Made by a program: the position numbers and the translations under genes | Notes under the pieces: generated by a model | Database searches by the model: none | Told to the model about the DNA's origin: nothing | What the model saw: the letters and a program-made list of their open reading frames with translations, nothing else | NCBI RefSeq assembly: GCF_011927955.1 | Contig: NZ_JAATJN010000001.1 | Coordinates: forward strand, 744,001-808,000 | Source: Brevibacterium marinum | GTDB taxonomy: Bacteria; Actinomycetota; Actinomycetes; Actinomycetales; Brevibacteriaceae | Length of the DNA stretch: 64,000 nucleotides | Reading direction: 5' to 3' | Part shown: piece by piece, positions 37,197 through 46,235 of the stretch | Position numbering within the stretch: position 1 is the first letter of the stretch | How the letters are laid out: each line of letters begins with the position of its first letter

Positions 37197-39593
37197 TCAT
37201 GCGTTTCGCAGTGATCGGTGGGTGATGGTTGCTGCTGCCGCGGTGGCAAGGGCCAGGGTGCCGACGGTGACGGGTACAAAAGTTGCCCAGTCGAGTTGAA
37301 TGGATACCGGCACACCGGTCGTTTGCTCGAGGCCGGCCGCGATGGCCGCGAGCGGAGGCATGGTAGCTGTCAACCCCAGCAATGCGCCTATGAGTCCGAT
37401 CAGGAATGTTTCAGCCGAGATAAGACCGACTATTTGTTTAATGGTCCCCCCGGCGCCGCGTAGGACTGCGAGGTCGCCACGACGAGCGTGGGCGGCCATA
37501 CCTATCGTGTTCGCGACCGAGAGGGCACTGTATCCGACGGCGAGAATGAGCAAGATTGTGGAGAACTGCTCAAACAGGCGGGCGTCGTCAGCGTACTCGC
37601 GGTCTGCGAAAGTCTTCGCATCCTGGGATTCGGCGCGCGGGCCTGCGTCGTCTGGGGCATCTTGGGCGGCGATGAACAGATCATCGGTCATCGTCGATCG
37701 GTCGTGGCTTCTGACGATGCTCCGGGAGAGGCTGACCGGTGGTTGGGCCGTACTGGTCTCGATGATCTTCGTGATCGGAAGGTGTTCGCTGGTGCCGTCG
37801 ACAAAACCGACTCGTACACTGTCTCCGGTCGCCCAGCCGAACTGATCGGCCAACTGCTGTTGGACCACGAGACCGTCACTTGTGTGGTCAGAAGGAGCAA
37901 GTCTGCCCTGGGCGTCGACAATAGTGTTGGCCTCGCCGGGCATTGACGGGTCGTCAACGAACAGTTGGGTGTATAGCGCTGCCACGTGCTGGTCGGTACC
38001 GCGAGTGATGTCCTGCACTAGCGGCTCGGACAGCCCAGGGGTGCCGACGGGCTGAACGATCTTTTGACCTGAGAGAGCTGCCGTGACTCCGGCTGGGTAG
38101 GCGGTGCTGATGGTGGGCGCGAGGGCGCTGATGAGTGTGGCAAATCCAATCGTCAAGATGATCGGAGCTGCGATGGAACCTGCCCGGCGTGGTGCGTTGA
38201 GGATTTCGGACCGTACTAGCATCGTTGCTGCACCGCGGCAGCGTCGTACCGGCCACGACAGGAATTTCACCGCGGGCACGATCAGGAACGGTGCCAGGAG
38301 CGCCGCTGCGACAGTTAAGATCATGGCGGTGACCAGGCCCAGAACCAACTGACGATTGGCCTCTGTCATCACCGTGATGACAGCGAAGACGACCCCGACA
38401 GCCAGTGCGATCGATCCAAGGACTGCCATAGCACGAGTTGTTCCACGACTCTCGACCTGGGCCGAACGCAGCGCCTTCATCGGAACGACACGAGACGCCC
38501 GCTGACCGGCGGAGGCCGCTCCTGCGAGGGCGACCACTACGCCCATGATGACCGCGACGCCTATCGGAACGAACGCGGGTTGCACGTGCAGAGCCGGATC
38601 TGTGAGTTCCAGGTGTTTAAGCAGAGCACCTACCGGTGGCCCACCGATGACGCCGACGACAGCGCCGACGATCGAGCCGATCACTCCAGTCACTGCTGCT
38701 TCACCGAGTATCATGCCTCTGATCTGGCGAGGCGTGGCGCCGATGACGCGCAGTAGGGCGAGTTCGCGGCGACGCCGGGCGACGTCGAATGCGAAGGTAG
38801 AAGCGACGACGAAAACACTGACGAAAGCTCCCAGCAGAGCCATGGCGCTGAGGAGCTGTCCTCCTTGGGCTCGGATCTTTGCCAATGAGGGCGATTCGAG
38901 GGCCGAACGTTGCTGGCCGGTAAGTACATCCGCACTGCCGGCGATATCGTCAACGTCCGATGCTACAGCTTCTGACGAGGTGCCGCGGTCAAGGGTAAGA
39001 CCAATGGCGGCCGCCCCTGGGCTCAATCGCTCGGCCATCGACTCACTGACATAGACGCCAGGACCGTCCACAGTTCCTGTGACCGTCACGGCTCGCTCAC
39101 CGGAAGCCGTCAGGAGTCCCACTGTGTCGTCGACACCGATGCCGAGAGAGTCGTCGACGACGACATCGTGTGGCCCATCTGGAGCAGTCCCCGTGGTCAG
39201 CCGGTAAGGGGCAAGTTTCGTGCTGGACCAGCCGTGCCCAGCAGTAGTGTCTTCGTCGTCGCCAATCGGCTTACCGTCTTTGACGACTTGGGCATAAAAG
39301 GAGCGGTCGACAATGGCGGAGTCCACGCCGTCAACGCCCTGAAGGTCGCTGGCAAGTCGTTCTCCTACGGAGTTTTCCCACGGTTGGCGGGCCCCGGTGG
39401 AACCTGTAAGTGTGGCAGTCGGACGCTGGGTGACGACAATTGGGGTGTCGGCGAGGCGGTCTGGCACTTTTGCCTCGGAGGCGATGATGACGAGCAACGT
39501 GGTGGTGACCAGAGCCACGCCGAGCACGATGACGACGAAGCTGCCGACGAAGCCCGACCAGCGGGAACGCAATTGGGCGAATGCGAGCATCAT
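37197..39593 (-). CDS. FtsX-like ABC exporter permease (duplicated, MacB type)
   Basis: The protein is 798 residues with two FtsX domains. The first has RRRELALLRVIGATPRQIRG and the second has ARRGDLAVLRGAGGTIKQIV, each the coupling region before three membrane helices. Large extracytoplasmic loops lie at about residues 45-240 and 480-640. The ATG overlaps the TGA of the ATPase gene (ATGA), so the two form one transporter. With the divergent two-component system it resembles antimicrobial-responsive export modules. Substrate unknown. Confidence 0.87.
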   Translation of the reverse strand: MMLAFAQLRSRWSGFVGSFVVIVLGVALVTTTLLVIIASEAKVPDRLADTPIVVTQRPTATLTGSTGARQPWENSVGERLASDLQGVDGVDSAIVDRSFYAQVVKDGKPIGDDEDTTAGHGWSSTKLAPYRLTTGTAPDGPHDVVVDDSLGIGVDDTVGLLTASGERAVTVTGTVDGPGVYVSESMAERLSPGAAAIGLTLDRGTSSEAVASDVDDIAGSADVLTGQQRSALESPSLAKIRAQGGQLLSAMALLGAFVSVFVVASTFAFDVARRRRELALLRVIGATPRQIRGMILGEAAVTGVIGSIVGAVVGVIGGPPVGALLKHLELTDPALHVQPAFVPIGVAVIMGVVVALAGAASAGQRASRVVPMKALRSAQVESRGTTRAMAVLGSIALAVGVVFAVITVMTEANRQLVLGLVTAMILTVAAALLAPFLIVPAVKFLSWPVRRCRGAATMLVRSEILNAPRRAGSIAAPIILTIGFATLISALAPTISTAYPAGVTAALSGQKIVQPVGTPGLSEPLVQDITRGTDQHVAALYTQLFVDDPSMPGEANTIVDAQGRLAPSDHTSDGLVVQQQLADQFGWATGDSVRVGFVDGTSEHLPITKIIETSTAQPPVSLSRSIVRSHDRSTMTDDLFIAAQDAPDDAGPRAESQDAKTFADREYADDARLFEQFSTILLILAVGYSALSVANTIGMAAHARRGDLAVLRGAGGTIKQIVGLISAETFLIGLIGALLGLTATMPPLAAIAAGLEQTTGVPVSIQLDWATFVPVTVGTLALATAAAATITHRSLRNA

Positions 39594-40411
39594 GCCCCCA
39601 CCTGGGTCATCTGGGCAGCGATCCGCGTCGCCGAGTCGGCACGCTGTTGATGTTGCCGCGGTTGCGAATCGAGGTCCAAAATCTCCGAGACGACGCCGTC
39701 GACTAGGAAGATCACACGATCCGCATATGATGCGGCGTCGGCGTCGTGGGTGACCATCACTACAGTTTGGCCCTGCTGGTCGACGAGGTCGCGGAGCAGG
39801 GCGAGTACGTCATGAGATGTGGCAGAGTCCAAGGCACCAGTGGGCTCGTCGGCGAAGAGGACTTCCGGGCGGGTGACCATAGCTCTGGCAAGGGCAACGC
39901 GTTGCTGCTGGCCACCGGATAGTTCGCTGGGCTTGTGGGTCGACCGGTCCTCGAGGCCGACAATGCGCAGGGCGTCCTCAAGCACGGATTTGCTGAGGCG
40001 GCGACGGCCGATGCGCAGGGGCAGCTCGACATTCTGAGCCGCCGTCAGCGAACCGACGAGATTGAATGACTGGAACACGAAGCCTACGTGATCACGTCGA
40101 AGGACAGTCCGGTCCTGCTCGTTGAGCTGCCCGACGTCCACACCCGCCAGGAGAACTTGCCCGCTCGTGGGATTGTCGAGACCTGCGGCGCACTGCAGCA
40201 AGGACGACTTGCCGGAGCCGGAAGGACCCATGATCGCGGTGAACGTTCCCGCTGCGAACCGGATTGAAACGTGGTCGAGAGCCGTGACCGCGCCCTCACC
40301 GATGCCATAATTTTTCGTGACGTCAATCAGATCGGCAGCGTGATTGGACGGCATGTGAGATCCCGGCGTATCGATGGACTCAACTGTGTCGATGTGAGGT
40401 CTTTTCGTCAT
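39590..40411 (-). CDS. ABC transporter ATP-binding protein (MacB/LolD type)
   Basis: The ATPase shows Walker A GPSGSGKSSLL, Q-loop FVFQSFNLVGS, signature LSGGQQQRVALARA, Walker B VLFADEPTGALDS and H-loop VMVTHD. ATG 40409-40411 is used; MPSNHAADL at 40352-40354 is a shorter option. It overlaps the permease gene by 4 bp. The start is only 56 bp from the divergent histidine kinase start, so both promoters overlap and joint control by the response regulator is likely. Confidence 0.87.
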   Translation of the reverse strand: MTKRPHIDTVESIDTPGSHMPSNHAADLIDVTKNYGIGEGAVTALDHVSIRFAAGTFTAIMGPSGSGKSSLLQCAAGLDNPTSGQVLLAGVDVGQLNEQDRTVLRRDHVGFVFQSFNLVGSLTAAQNVELPLRIGRRRLSKSVLEDALRIVGLEDRSTHKPSELSGGQQQRVALARAMVTRPEVLFADEPTGALDSATSHDVLALLRDLVDQQGQTVVMVTHDADAASYADRVIFLVDGVVSEILDLDSQPRQHQQRADSATRIAAQMTQVGA

Positions 40412-40467
40412 AGTGTTCAGTCCACCGCGAGAATCGAGCGCGGTCACGGGTACGAGAAGGAGACTTC

Positions 40468-41742
40468 TTGGTAGTGCCAGCACTACCGATAATCCGTTTG
40501 GCAACGCCTACAATAGGGTTCATGTCGCCCACTACCGCTTGGCAGGCCCTTGCCCTGCGGCCACTGCACTTCGTGAGCTCGCCCTGGCCCTTGAAGTCGC
40601 TGGTGTACCTCGCCTCGGGAGTCGTGATCGGAGTCATCACGTTGCCATCCCTTGCGGCTTTACTCGCCGCAGGACTGGTCTCTGCGGTAGCAGTCATCGG
40701 CATCGTGTTCCTGATCGGCTTCGCCCTGTCCGGAGTCGTCGTTGCTCGCCTCGAGCGACGCCGCACCCAGTGGGTCGACACGAACGGCATCGAAGACCCA
40801 CACCGCACGCTTTGCGAGCCAGGGGCTCGAGCGTGGATTCTCGCGCGGCTGCGAGAGCAGGCGACGTGGCGGGAGCTCGCCTTCGCGATAGTCTCGGCCA
40901 CCTCGTTGTGGTTCGTCGATGCGGCAGTACTTGCCTTCGCCTTAGTGTTGCCGGTGTTTTGCTTTGGCGCGCCGACCAACGATCCGGATGCTTGGCCGTG
41001 GGTTTTGATCGGTCTGGCGCTTCTCTGCACTGCTCCCTACATCATCACGGCCTGGGCAGCAGCGAGAGCAGCATTGTCACGGTCAATGCTTTCTGCTCGT
41101 GACGAAGAAGTCGGGGCAGCCCTGACCGAGGTCACCCGGTCACGGGCACGGCTGGTGCAGGCATTCGACAACGAACGAACGCGCATTGAACGCGACTTGC
41201 ATGACGGAGTTCAACAACGTCTGTCCTCGATGGGCGTATCGATAGGATTGTTGCGTCTCGATGCTACCCCGGGCTCCCCAGTAGGTCAGCAACTCGAGCT
41301 GCTGCACCAGCAGGTCAGCCTGGCGCTGGGCGAGCTTCGCGACCTGACTCGGGGCGTCCAGCCCCAGGTGCTTACTGACAACGGACTAGCGGCGGCAGTT
41401 GAGGATATCGCGTCCCGCTGCGCGACACCGGTCGGCGTCGAATTCAACCTGTTCGACCGTGTGGCTGTATCGATTGAGGTGGCAATGTACTTCGTCATCA
41501 GCGAGGCACTGACGAATGTCGACCGCTACAGCAACGCCAACAACGCCACGGTGATCGGACGACAGCACGACGGTCGCCTCGTCGTCGAAATCCGAGACGA
41601 CGGTCGCGGCGGAGCCGACCCTTCCGCAGGTACAGGACTCATCGGCATTGCCGAACGCCTCGCAGTCCAAGGAGGGCGGTTGAAAATCTCCAGTCCCGCC
41701 GGAGGACCCACTCTCCTGCGTGCGGAGGTGCCGTGCCGGTGA
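40468..41742 (+). CDS. Membrane sensor histidine kinase, NarL type
   Basis: The 424-residue protein has two pairs of membrane helices (about residues 40-95 and 145-195, a PF13796-like sensor), the HisKA_3 H-box ERTRIERDLHDGVQQRLSSM with His245, the N-box EALTNVDRYSNANNATV and DGRGGADPSAGTGLIGIAER. The usual N-box lysine/histidine position reads D-R-Y-S. TTG 40468 follows AAGGAG at 5 nt; ATG 40522 is the alternative. It overlaps the response regulator gene by 10 bp. It probably senses envelope stress from the substrate of the divergent ABC exporter. Confidence 0.85.
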   Translation: MVVPALPIIRLATPTIGFMSPTTAWQALALRPLHFVSSPWPLKSLVYLASGVVIGVITLPSLAALLAAGLVSAVAVIGIVFLIGFALSGVVVARLERRRTQWVDTNGIEDPHRTLCEPGARAWILARLREQATWRELAFAIVSATSLWFVDAAVLAFALVLPVFCFGAPTNDPDAWPWVLIGLALLCTAPYIITAWAAARAALSRSMLSARDEEVGAALTEVTRSRARLVQAFDNERTRIERDLHDGVQQRLSSMGVSIGLLRLDATPGSPVGQQLELLHQQVSLALGELRDLTRGVQPQVLTDNGLAAAVEDIASRCATPVGVEFNLFDRVAVSIEVAMYFVISEALTNVDRYSNANNATVIGRQHDGRLVVEIRDDGRGGADPSAGTGLIGIAERLAVQGGRLKISSPAGGPTLLRAEVPCR

Positions 41743-42380
41743 GGATTGTGGTTGCCGAAGATTCGGCGTTGATGCGCGATGGGCTCATCACATTGCTCGA
41801 GCGATTCGGTCACGATGTGTGCGCCTCCGTCGACAACGCCGGCGACCTCGCAAAAGCGGCCAAACGTGAAGAACCCCAGCTGGTCATCACCGACGTACGT
41901 ATGCCTCCAGACCATAACGACGATGGGCTCCGGGCTGCCCTCGACCTACGCCAACAAACCCCGGGCTCGCCGGTGCTCGTCCTCAGTCAATACGTGGAAA
42001 AGTCGTATGCGATGCGGCTTCTCGACTCCGGAGACGGCAGGGCAGTCGGCTACCTACTCAAGGACCGTGTCGGAGCGGTCACCGACTTCGTCGACGCCGC
42101 CGAGCAAGTTGCCTCCGGCGGAACAGTTTTCGATCCCGATGTTATCCGGCAACTACTCGTTCAGCGTGGTAGCCTTCTGGCCCGTCTGACTGCGCGGGAG
42201 AGTGAGGTGCTCTACCAAATGGCTCAGGGACGCTCCAACGCAGCAATCGCACGTGAGCTCGTGGTTACCGATGCAGCCATCAATAAACACATCGGCAACA
42301 TCTTCGCCAAGCTCGAGCTCTCCACAACCGGCGACGAACACCGTCGAGTAGCCGCGGTTCTTGAATACTTGCGAAGCTGA
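41733..42380 (+). CDS. NarL/LuxR-type response regulator
   Basis: The 215-residue protein has a receiver with RIVVAEDSALMRDG, phospho-acceptor Asp54 in VITDVRMPP, LSQYVE, and YLLKDRVG, then a LuxR HTH (LTARESEVLYQMAQGRSNAA, INKHIGNIFAKLEL). GTG 41733 has GGAGG upstream and overlaps the kinase gene. The pair is divergent from the exporter genes and most likely activates them. Confidence 0.88.
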   Translation: MPVRIVVAEDSALMRDGLITLLERFGHDVCASVDNAGDLAKAAKREEPQLVITDVRMPPDHNDDGLRAALDLRQQTPGSPVLVLSQYVEKSYAMRLLDSGDGRAVGYLLKDRVGAVTDFVDAAEQVASGGTVFDPDVIRQLLVQRGSLLARLTARESEVLYQMAQGRSNAAIARELVVTDAAINKHIGNIFAKLELSTTGDEHRRVAAVLEYLRS

Positions 42381-42898
42381 CAAGTTATTTTGGGTTGGGT
42401 TTGCTTCAAGGGCCCAGCGGTGACTCTGCAGTTCCAGCGGTGGGACCGGAGTCTATTCTGCGGGAGGGAGAGATCTATTCCCCGTGAAGTTGCGAGGGCT
42501 TGGAGCTTTTCAAGGTCGTCGGTTTGGATGCAGACGGTCGCACGGAGGCCCTCATCTTCGGCACGGAGCAGATAATAGGTATTGCTGTCGGTGAGCAGTT
42601 CGCCCTTATCGTCGAAAAACTTCCACTGGACTTGAACGAGAACGAGATTGTTCGTGAGATGGTTCTCGTCTAGCACTTCGTTCCCTATAGAGGCGAGTCC
42701 GAGTTTCCGGTACAGGGGATAGGACTGCTCCAATGTCTGCACCATTTGGTCTCTCGATTCGGCAACCCCCGAGAGCCGGTCGTCGACGATTACGCCAGGA
42801 GTCGCCCACAAGCCCGCCGCGGTCTCGGCGTCGAAACTGCTCAGGGAAGCTGCATAGCGGTCGAGATAGTTGTTGATCTGATCCTGATTAATGCTCAT
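42224..42898 (-). CDS. NTF2-like / SnoaL-like protein with antisense C-terminal run-on
   Basis: The first 145 residues look like a compact NTF2-fold protein: MSINQDQINNYLDRYAASLS, WATPGVIVDDRLSGVAESRD, and VLVQVQWKFFDDKGELL with a C-terminal strand TVCIQTDD. The remaining 80 or so residues are Arg/Ser-rich; the last 52 run antisense into the response regulator coding sequence to the first stop at 42224. The native stop may have been lost. The function is unknown; such proteins include isomerases and adaptor domains. Confidence 0.65.
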   Translation of the reverse strand: MSINQDQINNYLDRYAASLSSFDAETAAGLWATPGVIVDDRLSGVAESRDQMVQTLEQSYPLYRKLGLASIGNEVLDENHLTNNLVLVQVQWKFFDDKGELLTDSNTYYLLRAEDEGLRATVCIQTDDLEKLQALATSRGIDLSLPQNRLRSHRWNCRVTAGPLKQTQPKITCQLRKYSRTAATRRCSSPVVESSSLAKMLPMCLLMAASVTTSSRAIAALERP

Positions 42899-43157
42899 AT
42901 TTCAACGATAAGAGAGAGCCGACAAGGCTATGGCGGCTTCAATAGGGATGCCAGCGTTGCAAAGACGGGCGATACGCGCTCGCAACTGCTCGCTCACGAT
43001 ATGTTGCCTCTCAACGAGGGAGGAGGTCGAGCAAACGGAACGAGCGTCTATGGAACTATGATCCCGGCCGCAGGGCTCTCGATACGAAGGACGTCTCAGA
43101 GATTGCTCAGGTTCATCCCACGGGAATTGTCAGGGAGTAGTGACTTACGGTCGTCGT

Positions 43158-43385
43158 ATGCCGATGCTCAGAATTGAAATTGCCGCAACCGATCAGATCG
43201 AGGCCAAGCGAATTCAGTCTGTCTACCAGCGTGGAGAGAGAATCGTGAAGCTTGATGACGAAGCTATGGAGGAAACGTGGAGGGCCGGGTACACACCTGT
43301 CGGTCGCCCCGTGTTCGTCGGTCTGAACAACGGCGAACCGCTCATCTATCGATTTGACGTACCGGTCGAGACTGCGGTCATATAG
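43158..43385 (+). CDS. Hypothetical small protein
   Basis: This 75-residue frame, MPMLRIEIAATDQIEAKRIQ through AGYTPVGRPVFVGLNNGEPL, has ordinary coding composition and no close family I can name. An AGGGAG sits upstream but nearer to an in-frame GTG at 43140. A hairpin at 43417-43445 follows at terminator distance, which favours a real gene. The opposite strand is also open here, but without recognisable sequence. Confidence 0.4.
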   Translation: MPMLRIEIAATDQIEAKRIQSVYQRGERIVKLDDEAMEETWRAGYTPVGRPVFVGLNNGEPLIYRFDVPVETAVI

Positions 43386-43416
43386 CGTCGCTTGTTCAGT
43401 CGACCCCGCTCCCTGT

Positions 43417-43445
43417 CGTAGCCGAAGTTCTCCTTCTGGGCTACG
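43417..43445. terminator. Hairpin after the small hypothetical gene
   Basis: CGTAGCC and GGCTACG form a 7-bp stem, continued by GAAG/CTTC across a 2-nt bulge, with a 5-nt loop. It lies 31 bp after the stop at 43385. Confidence 0.5.
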
Positions 43446-43562
43446 GGAATTCGGCGGTACAAGGTGGACAACCGATCTGCCACAGCCGTGCAGGCGAAAT
43501 GGATCGAACCTGTGACGAATCGACCCGATCACTCAACACCAAGAGAGGCAGATACACGGCGG

Positions 43563-43710
43563 GTGAACAATTACGACTCCTTCGCCGCAACCTGCTCGGC
43601 AGAGAATGACGGCAGTCTCACAAACGCGTATTGTGAGCCGCCAGCCATGCTCGACCTCCTCGGGAACGTTACGGATCGTCAGGTCCTTGACATCGGATGC
43701 GGCTGCGATT
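43563..43710 (+). pseudogene. SAM-dependent methyltransferase N-terminal fragment
   Basis: From GTG 43563 the frame gives NNYDSFAATCSAENDGSLTN, PPAMLDLLGNVTDRQVLDIG and CGCD, the beginning of a class I methyltransferase up to motif I (normally V-L-D-x-G-C-G-x-G). After that the sequence leaves the family and stops at 43772. The catalytic core is missing, so this is a relic. Confidence 0.7.
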
Positions 43711-44070
43711 TCTTCGTCCGGCTTCCGCGTCACAAGCATCACCGAACCACAGCCGTTACCAGAAGCTTGTGAGCATTATCCGGATGGTTTTGACCATTTT
43801 TCATCCTCTCGTGGGTTCTTGTTGTTCGCACTTGAAGCTTCTCCACGTCGCTGACGCCAACTCCTGGTGGTTCCAATCCGCGCAGGCCCGGCCCCCGGAA
43901 TTTGCACGGTGATCACCGCAGTGTCGGTTTTGTGCAAAGTACGCGGGCGTGGTGTGGGCGACGGCTGTGGGCGGCGATGAGTTCTCACCGGCCGACGGCT
44001 GGACCGGAAGCCCGGGGTCACACCAGCAGAACGTGAGTATGCGCACCGGCACACGGTAGGCTCACTACGT
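43711..44070. other. Gap without recognisable gene
   Basis: This 360-bp stretch between the methyltransferase fragment and the GNAT gene shows no family-like frame on either strand. It may contain the unrecognisable rest of the decayed methyltransferase locus and the GNAT promoter. Confidence 0.4.
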
Positions 44071-44604
44071 ATGCTGATCAGACGAGAACGTTCAGGCGAC
44101 ACTGAAGCGATCCGCGCAGTCACGGCAGCCGCATTTCGCGCAGCGGAGCACAGCGCTCCGCCGGCGGAGCCGGGCGGAGATCCCGGCGAGGCGACCCTGA
44201 TCTCCTGGCTGCGGTCCGATCCTGGGTGGATCCCCGAGCTCTCGCTTGTCGCTCTCGACAGCGACGAGATCATCGGGCACGTCGTGGCGACACGGGCGCA
44301 CGTAGGTTCATGTCCGGCTCTCGGCCTCGGTCCGATCAGTGTTCTTCCTGAGCGGCAGGGAGCCGGTGTCGGCTCGGCCCTGATGCATGCGGTGCTCGGG
44401 GCAGCCGATGCCAGAGGTGAGACAGTAGTCGGCCTGCTCGGAGATCCCGCCTATTACGGACGTTTCGGTTTCGTCCCAGCATCGACGACCGCAGTGACTT
44501 CCCCGGACCCGGCCTGGGGCGACTATTTTCAGGTCCGCACGCTTTCGGACTATGAGGATCAGGGTGGGCCGTTCCAGTACGCGAGTCCATTCGACCGCTT
44601 CTGA
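44071..44604 (+). CDS. GNAT family N-acetyltransferase
   Basis: The 177-residue protein has the GNAT core: MLIRRERSGDTEAIRAVTAA, LVALDSDEIIGHVVATRA, the acetyl-CoA loop VLPERQGAGVGSALMHAVL (Q-x-x-G-x-G-x-A/S) and LLGDPAYYGRFGFVPAS, which mark the YhbS-like group. It should acetylate an amine from acetyl-CoA; the acceptor is unknown. No SD site is seen before ATG 44071, so leaderless translation is possible. Confidence 0.87.
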   Translation: MLIRRERSGDTEAIRAVTAAAFRAAEHSAPPAEPGGDPGEATLISWLRSDPGWIPELSLVALDSDEIIGHVVATRAHVGSCPALGLGPISVLPERQGAGVGSALMHAVLGAADARGETVVGLLGDPAYYGRFGFVPASTTAVTSPDPAWGDYFQVRTLSDYEDQGGPFQYASPFDRF

Positions 44605-44621
44605 CCACAGCGTGCGCATTG

Positions 44622-44960
44622 ATGAACAGCCTCGGCGATCCCAGGCGCGGCCCCGACCCGATCACCGGAGTGGTTCGAATGACAGCCACGGATGGGTTCA
44701 GCGCCTACGTGGCGGCTCCGGCAGTGGGGAAACTGCGACGGCGGCACCCCGGTCTCAGCGTGGAGATCGTGACCGTGACGCGACAGGCCCTGCAGCAGAG
44801 ATCAGGGCTGGACATGTACGCCTCACGGGACTACCTGGCCGAGAACGGAACTCCGGTCACCGATTCGATGCGCCGACCGGCCGTCGCCGCCGTCGTCCAG
44901 GCCCTGCGGGATCAGACCGTCGCCCATGGTGAGGCACTGATGGGTCGCGGCGTACGCTGA
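44622..44960 (+). pseudogene. LysR regulator remnant with in-frame deletions
   Basis: The frame holds DPITGVVRMTATDGFSAYVA, KLRRRHPGLSVEIVTVTRQA, MYASRDYLAENGTPVTDS and RPAVAAVVQALRDQTVAHGE. These are separate pieces of a LysR effector domain that are normally far apart. The HTH is absent, about 25 residues are missing after QRSGLD, and most of the second subdomain is missing before RRPAVAAVVQ, yet the frame is intact. It cannot work as a LysR regulator. Confidence 0.8.
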
Positions 44961-44982
44961 CGGGACGTCAATTCAGCTCCGA

Positions 44983-46173
44983 TCAGTAGGAACCGAAGTC
45001 GACCTCAACGGACGCGGCACCCCGCAGGCTCGCCACCTCGTCGGCCTCAGATTCCACTGCCTTCTTGGCTCGAGCAGATACCGTCTCGAACGCTGTGACG
45101 GACATGCTCAACTTCTTCCCCTTCTTGCGCGCTCGCCATATGCCGACGATTCTGCCGTCGACAAGCACGGTCCCCGGGTCACCGACGGTCGTGAATACAT
45201 CGCGATGCAACTCCTTGTCGATGATCGTCTCCCGATCACGCCCTTGGATATAAGGATCGCGTGGCGGAAGCAGTCGGACACCAGCTGGAGTCCGCGGCGA
45301 CCGAAGCGCATCTCGGTCGTCCGTGAGAATCCAGGTTCGGCGACCGAAGTCGACTTCGGTCATCTCATCTTCGAGCAGGTTCCACCATGACTCGGCTTCG
45401 CGTGACCGCACACCTAGCCATGAGGCGAAGTCCCCACGAGTGGACGGCCCATATGCGTGCAGGTAGCGACGGAGGAGCTCGGCCCGAGCGTCCTCTGGGC
45501 CCATCTCGTGCCTCTGGATCTCCAGCCACTCATCGAGCAGTACGAACGGTGCCTTGTTCCCTTCTCGCGGCGCGAAGCAGATAACCTTCTGCAAGGTGAG
45601 GATGCGCAGACAGAAATGGACGACACCTTCTCCGCGAGGTTGGCCCTTGGCATATGGCCCCTCCTGCTCCCAGCTGTTGCGTTGGCTCTTCGGCAGATCG
45701 TGAGCGATCTGCTCAGCGAGCTCCGTTCCCAGGTCATTGACGGTCAGTCTGCGACCGGACAACACGGATCCGATCTTGTCCCGGATCCGGTCGACAACCT
45801 CGGCGAGGGGCATCCCCAGTTCGTCGAGCGACTGCTCCACACCGAGGATGAAGTGGCGCCGAGAACTGTCGTCGGGCGGGAGGACACCGGTCGTGAAAAC
45901 CGGAAGGTCGGTTGTCGGAAAGTAGAACGGCGCACCGCGCATGCACCAGCTTTGGACCAGGCTTCTGTCCTCGGAAATCGCATTGTCCAGCGCTTCCCGG
46001 GTGACACCGGAGACCCGAGCATTGAGAGCGAGCAGAGCTGAACCGGATGGGCTGTTCTGAACACCGCAGATCCCGGTGGCATCGACCAGAGACTGCCGGG
46101 CCATACGCCGGTTCAGGTTCTGTGCCTCGAGACGGAACGCAATGACCTCGTCCCGCGTGACCTCCACGCTCAT
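44983..46173 (-). CDS. AlkZ-like winged-helix DNA glycosylase family protein
   Basis: This 396-residue protein of the HTH_42 (DUF1006) family begins with VIAFRLEAQNLNRRMARQSL and IC-GVQNSPSGSALLALNARV, where AlkZ proteins carry their catalytic Q-x-Q type motif, followed by MRGAPFYFPTTDLPVF and RRYLHAYGPSTRGDFASWLG and the C-terminal VLVDGRIVGIWRARKKGKKL. AlkZ of Streptomyces unhooks interstrand crosslinks; other members are less specific. In this copy the motif reads G-V-Q-N, so activity is uncertain. It probably acts in DNA repair. Confidence 0.8.
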   Translation of the reverse strand: MSVEVTRDEVIAFRLEAQNLNRRMARQSLVDATGICGVQNSPSGSALLALNARVSGVTREALDNAISEDRSLVQSWCMRGAPFYFPTTDLPVFTTGVLPPDDSSRRHFILGVEQSLDELGMPLAEVVDRIRDKIGSVLSGRRLTVNDLGTELAEQIAHDLPKSQRNSWEQEGPYAKGQPRGEGVVHFCLRILTLQKVICFAPREGNKAPFVLLDEWLEIQRHEMGPEDARAELLRRYLHAYGPSTRGDFASWLGVRSREAESWWNLLEDEMTEVDFGRRTWILTDDRDALRSPRTPAGVRLLPPRDPYIQGRDRETIIDKELHRDVFTTVGDPGTVLVDGRIVGIWRARKKGKKLSMSVTAFETVSARAKKAVESEADEVASLRGAASVEVDFGSY

Positions 46174-46235
46174 ATGTCCAGGCTAACGTGGCAAGCTCGG
46201 CGGCACTTCGCCGAACTTCCAGGTCCATCGAGTAC

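Noticed and set aside
43113..43532. 139-codon minus-strand frame opposite the small hypothetical gene
   Set aside because: No recognisable sequence and no SD site; it also crosses the hairpin at 43417-43445.
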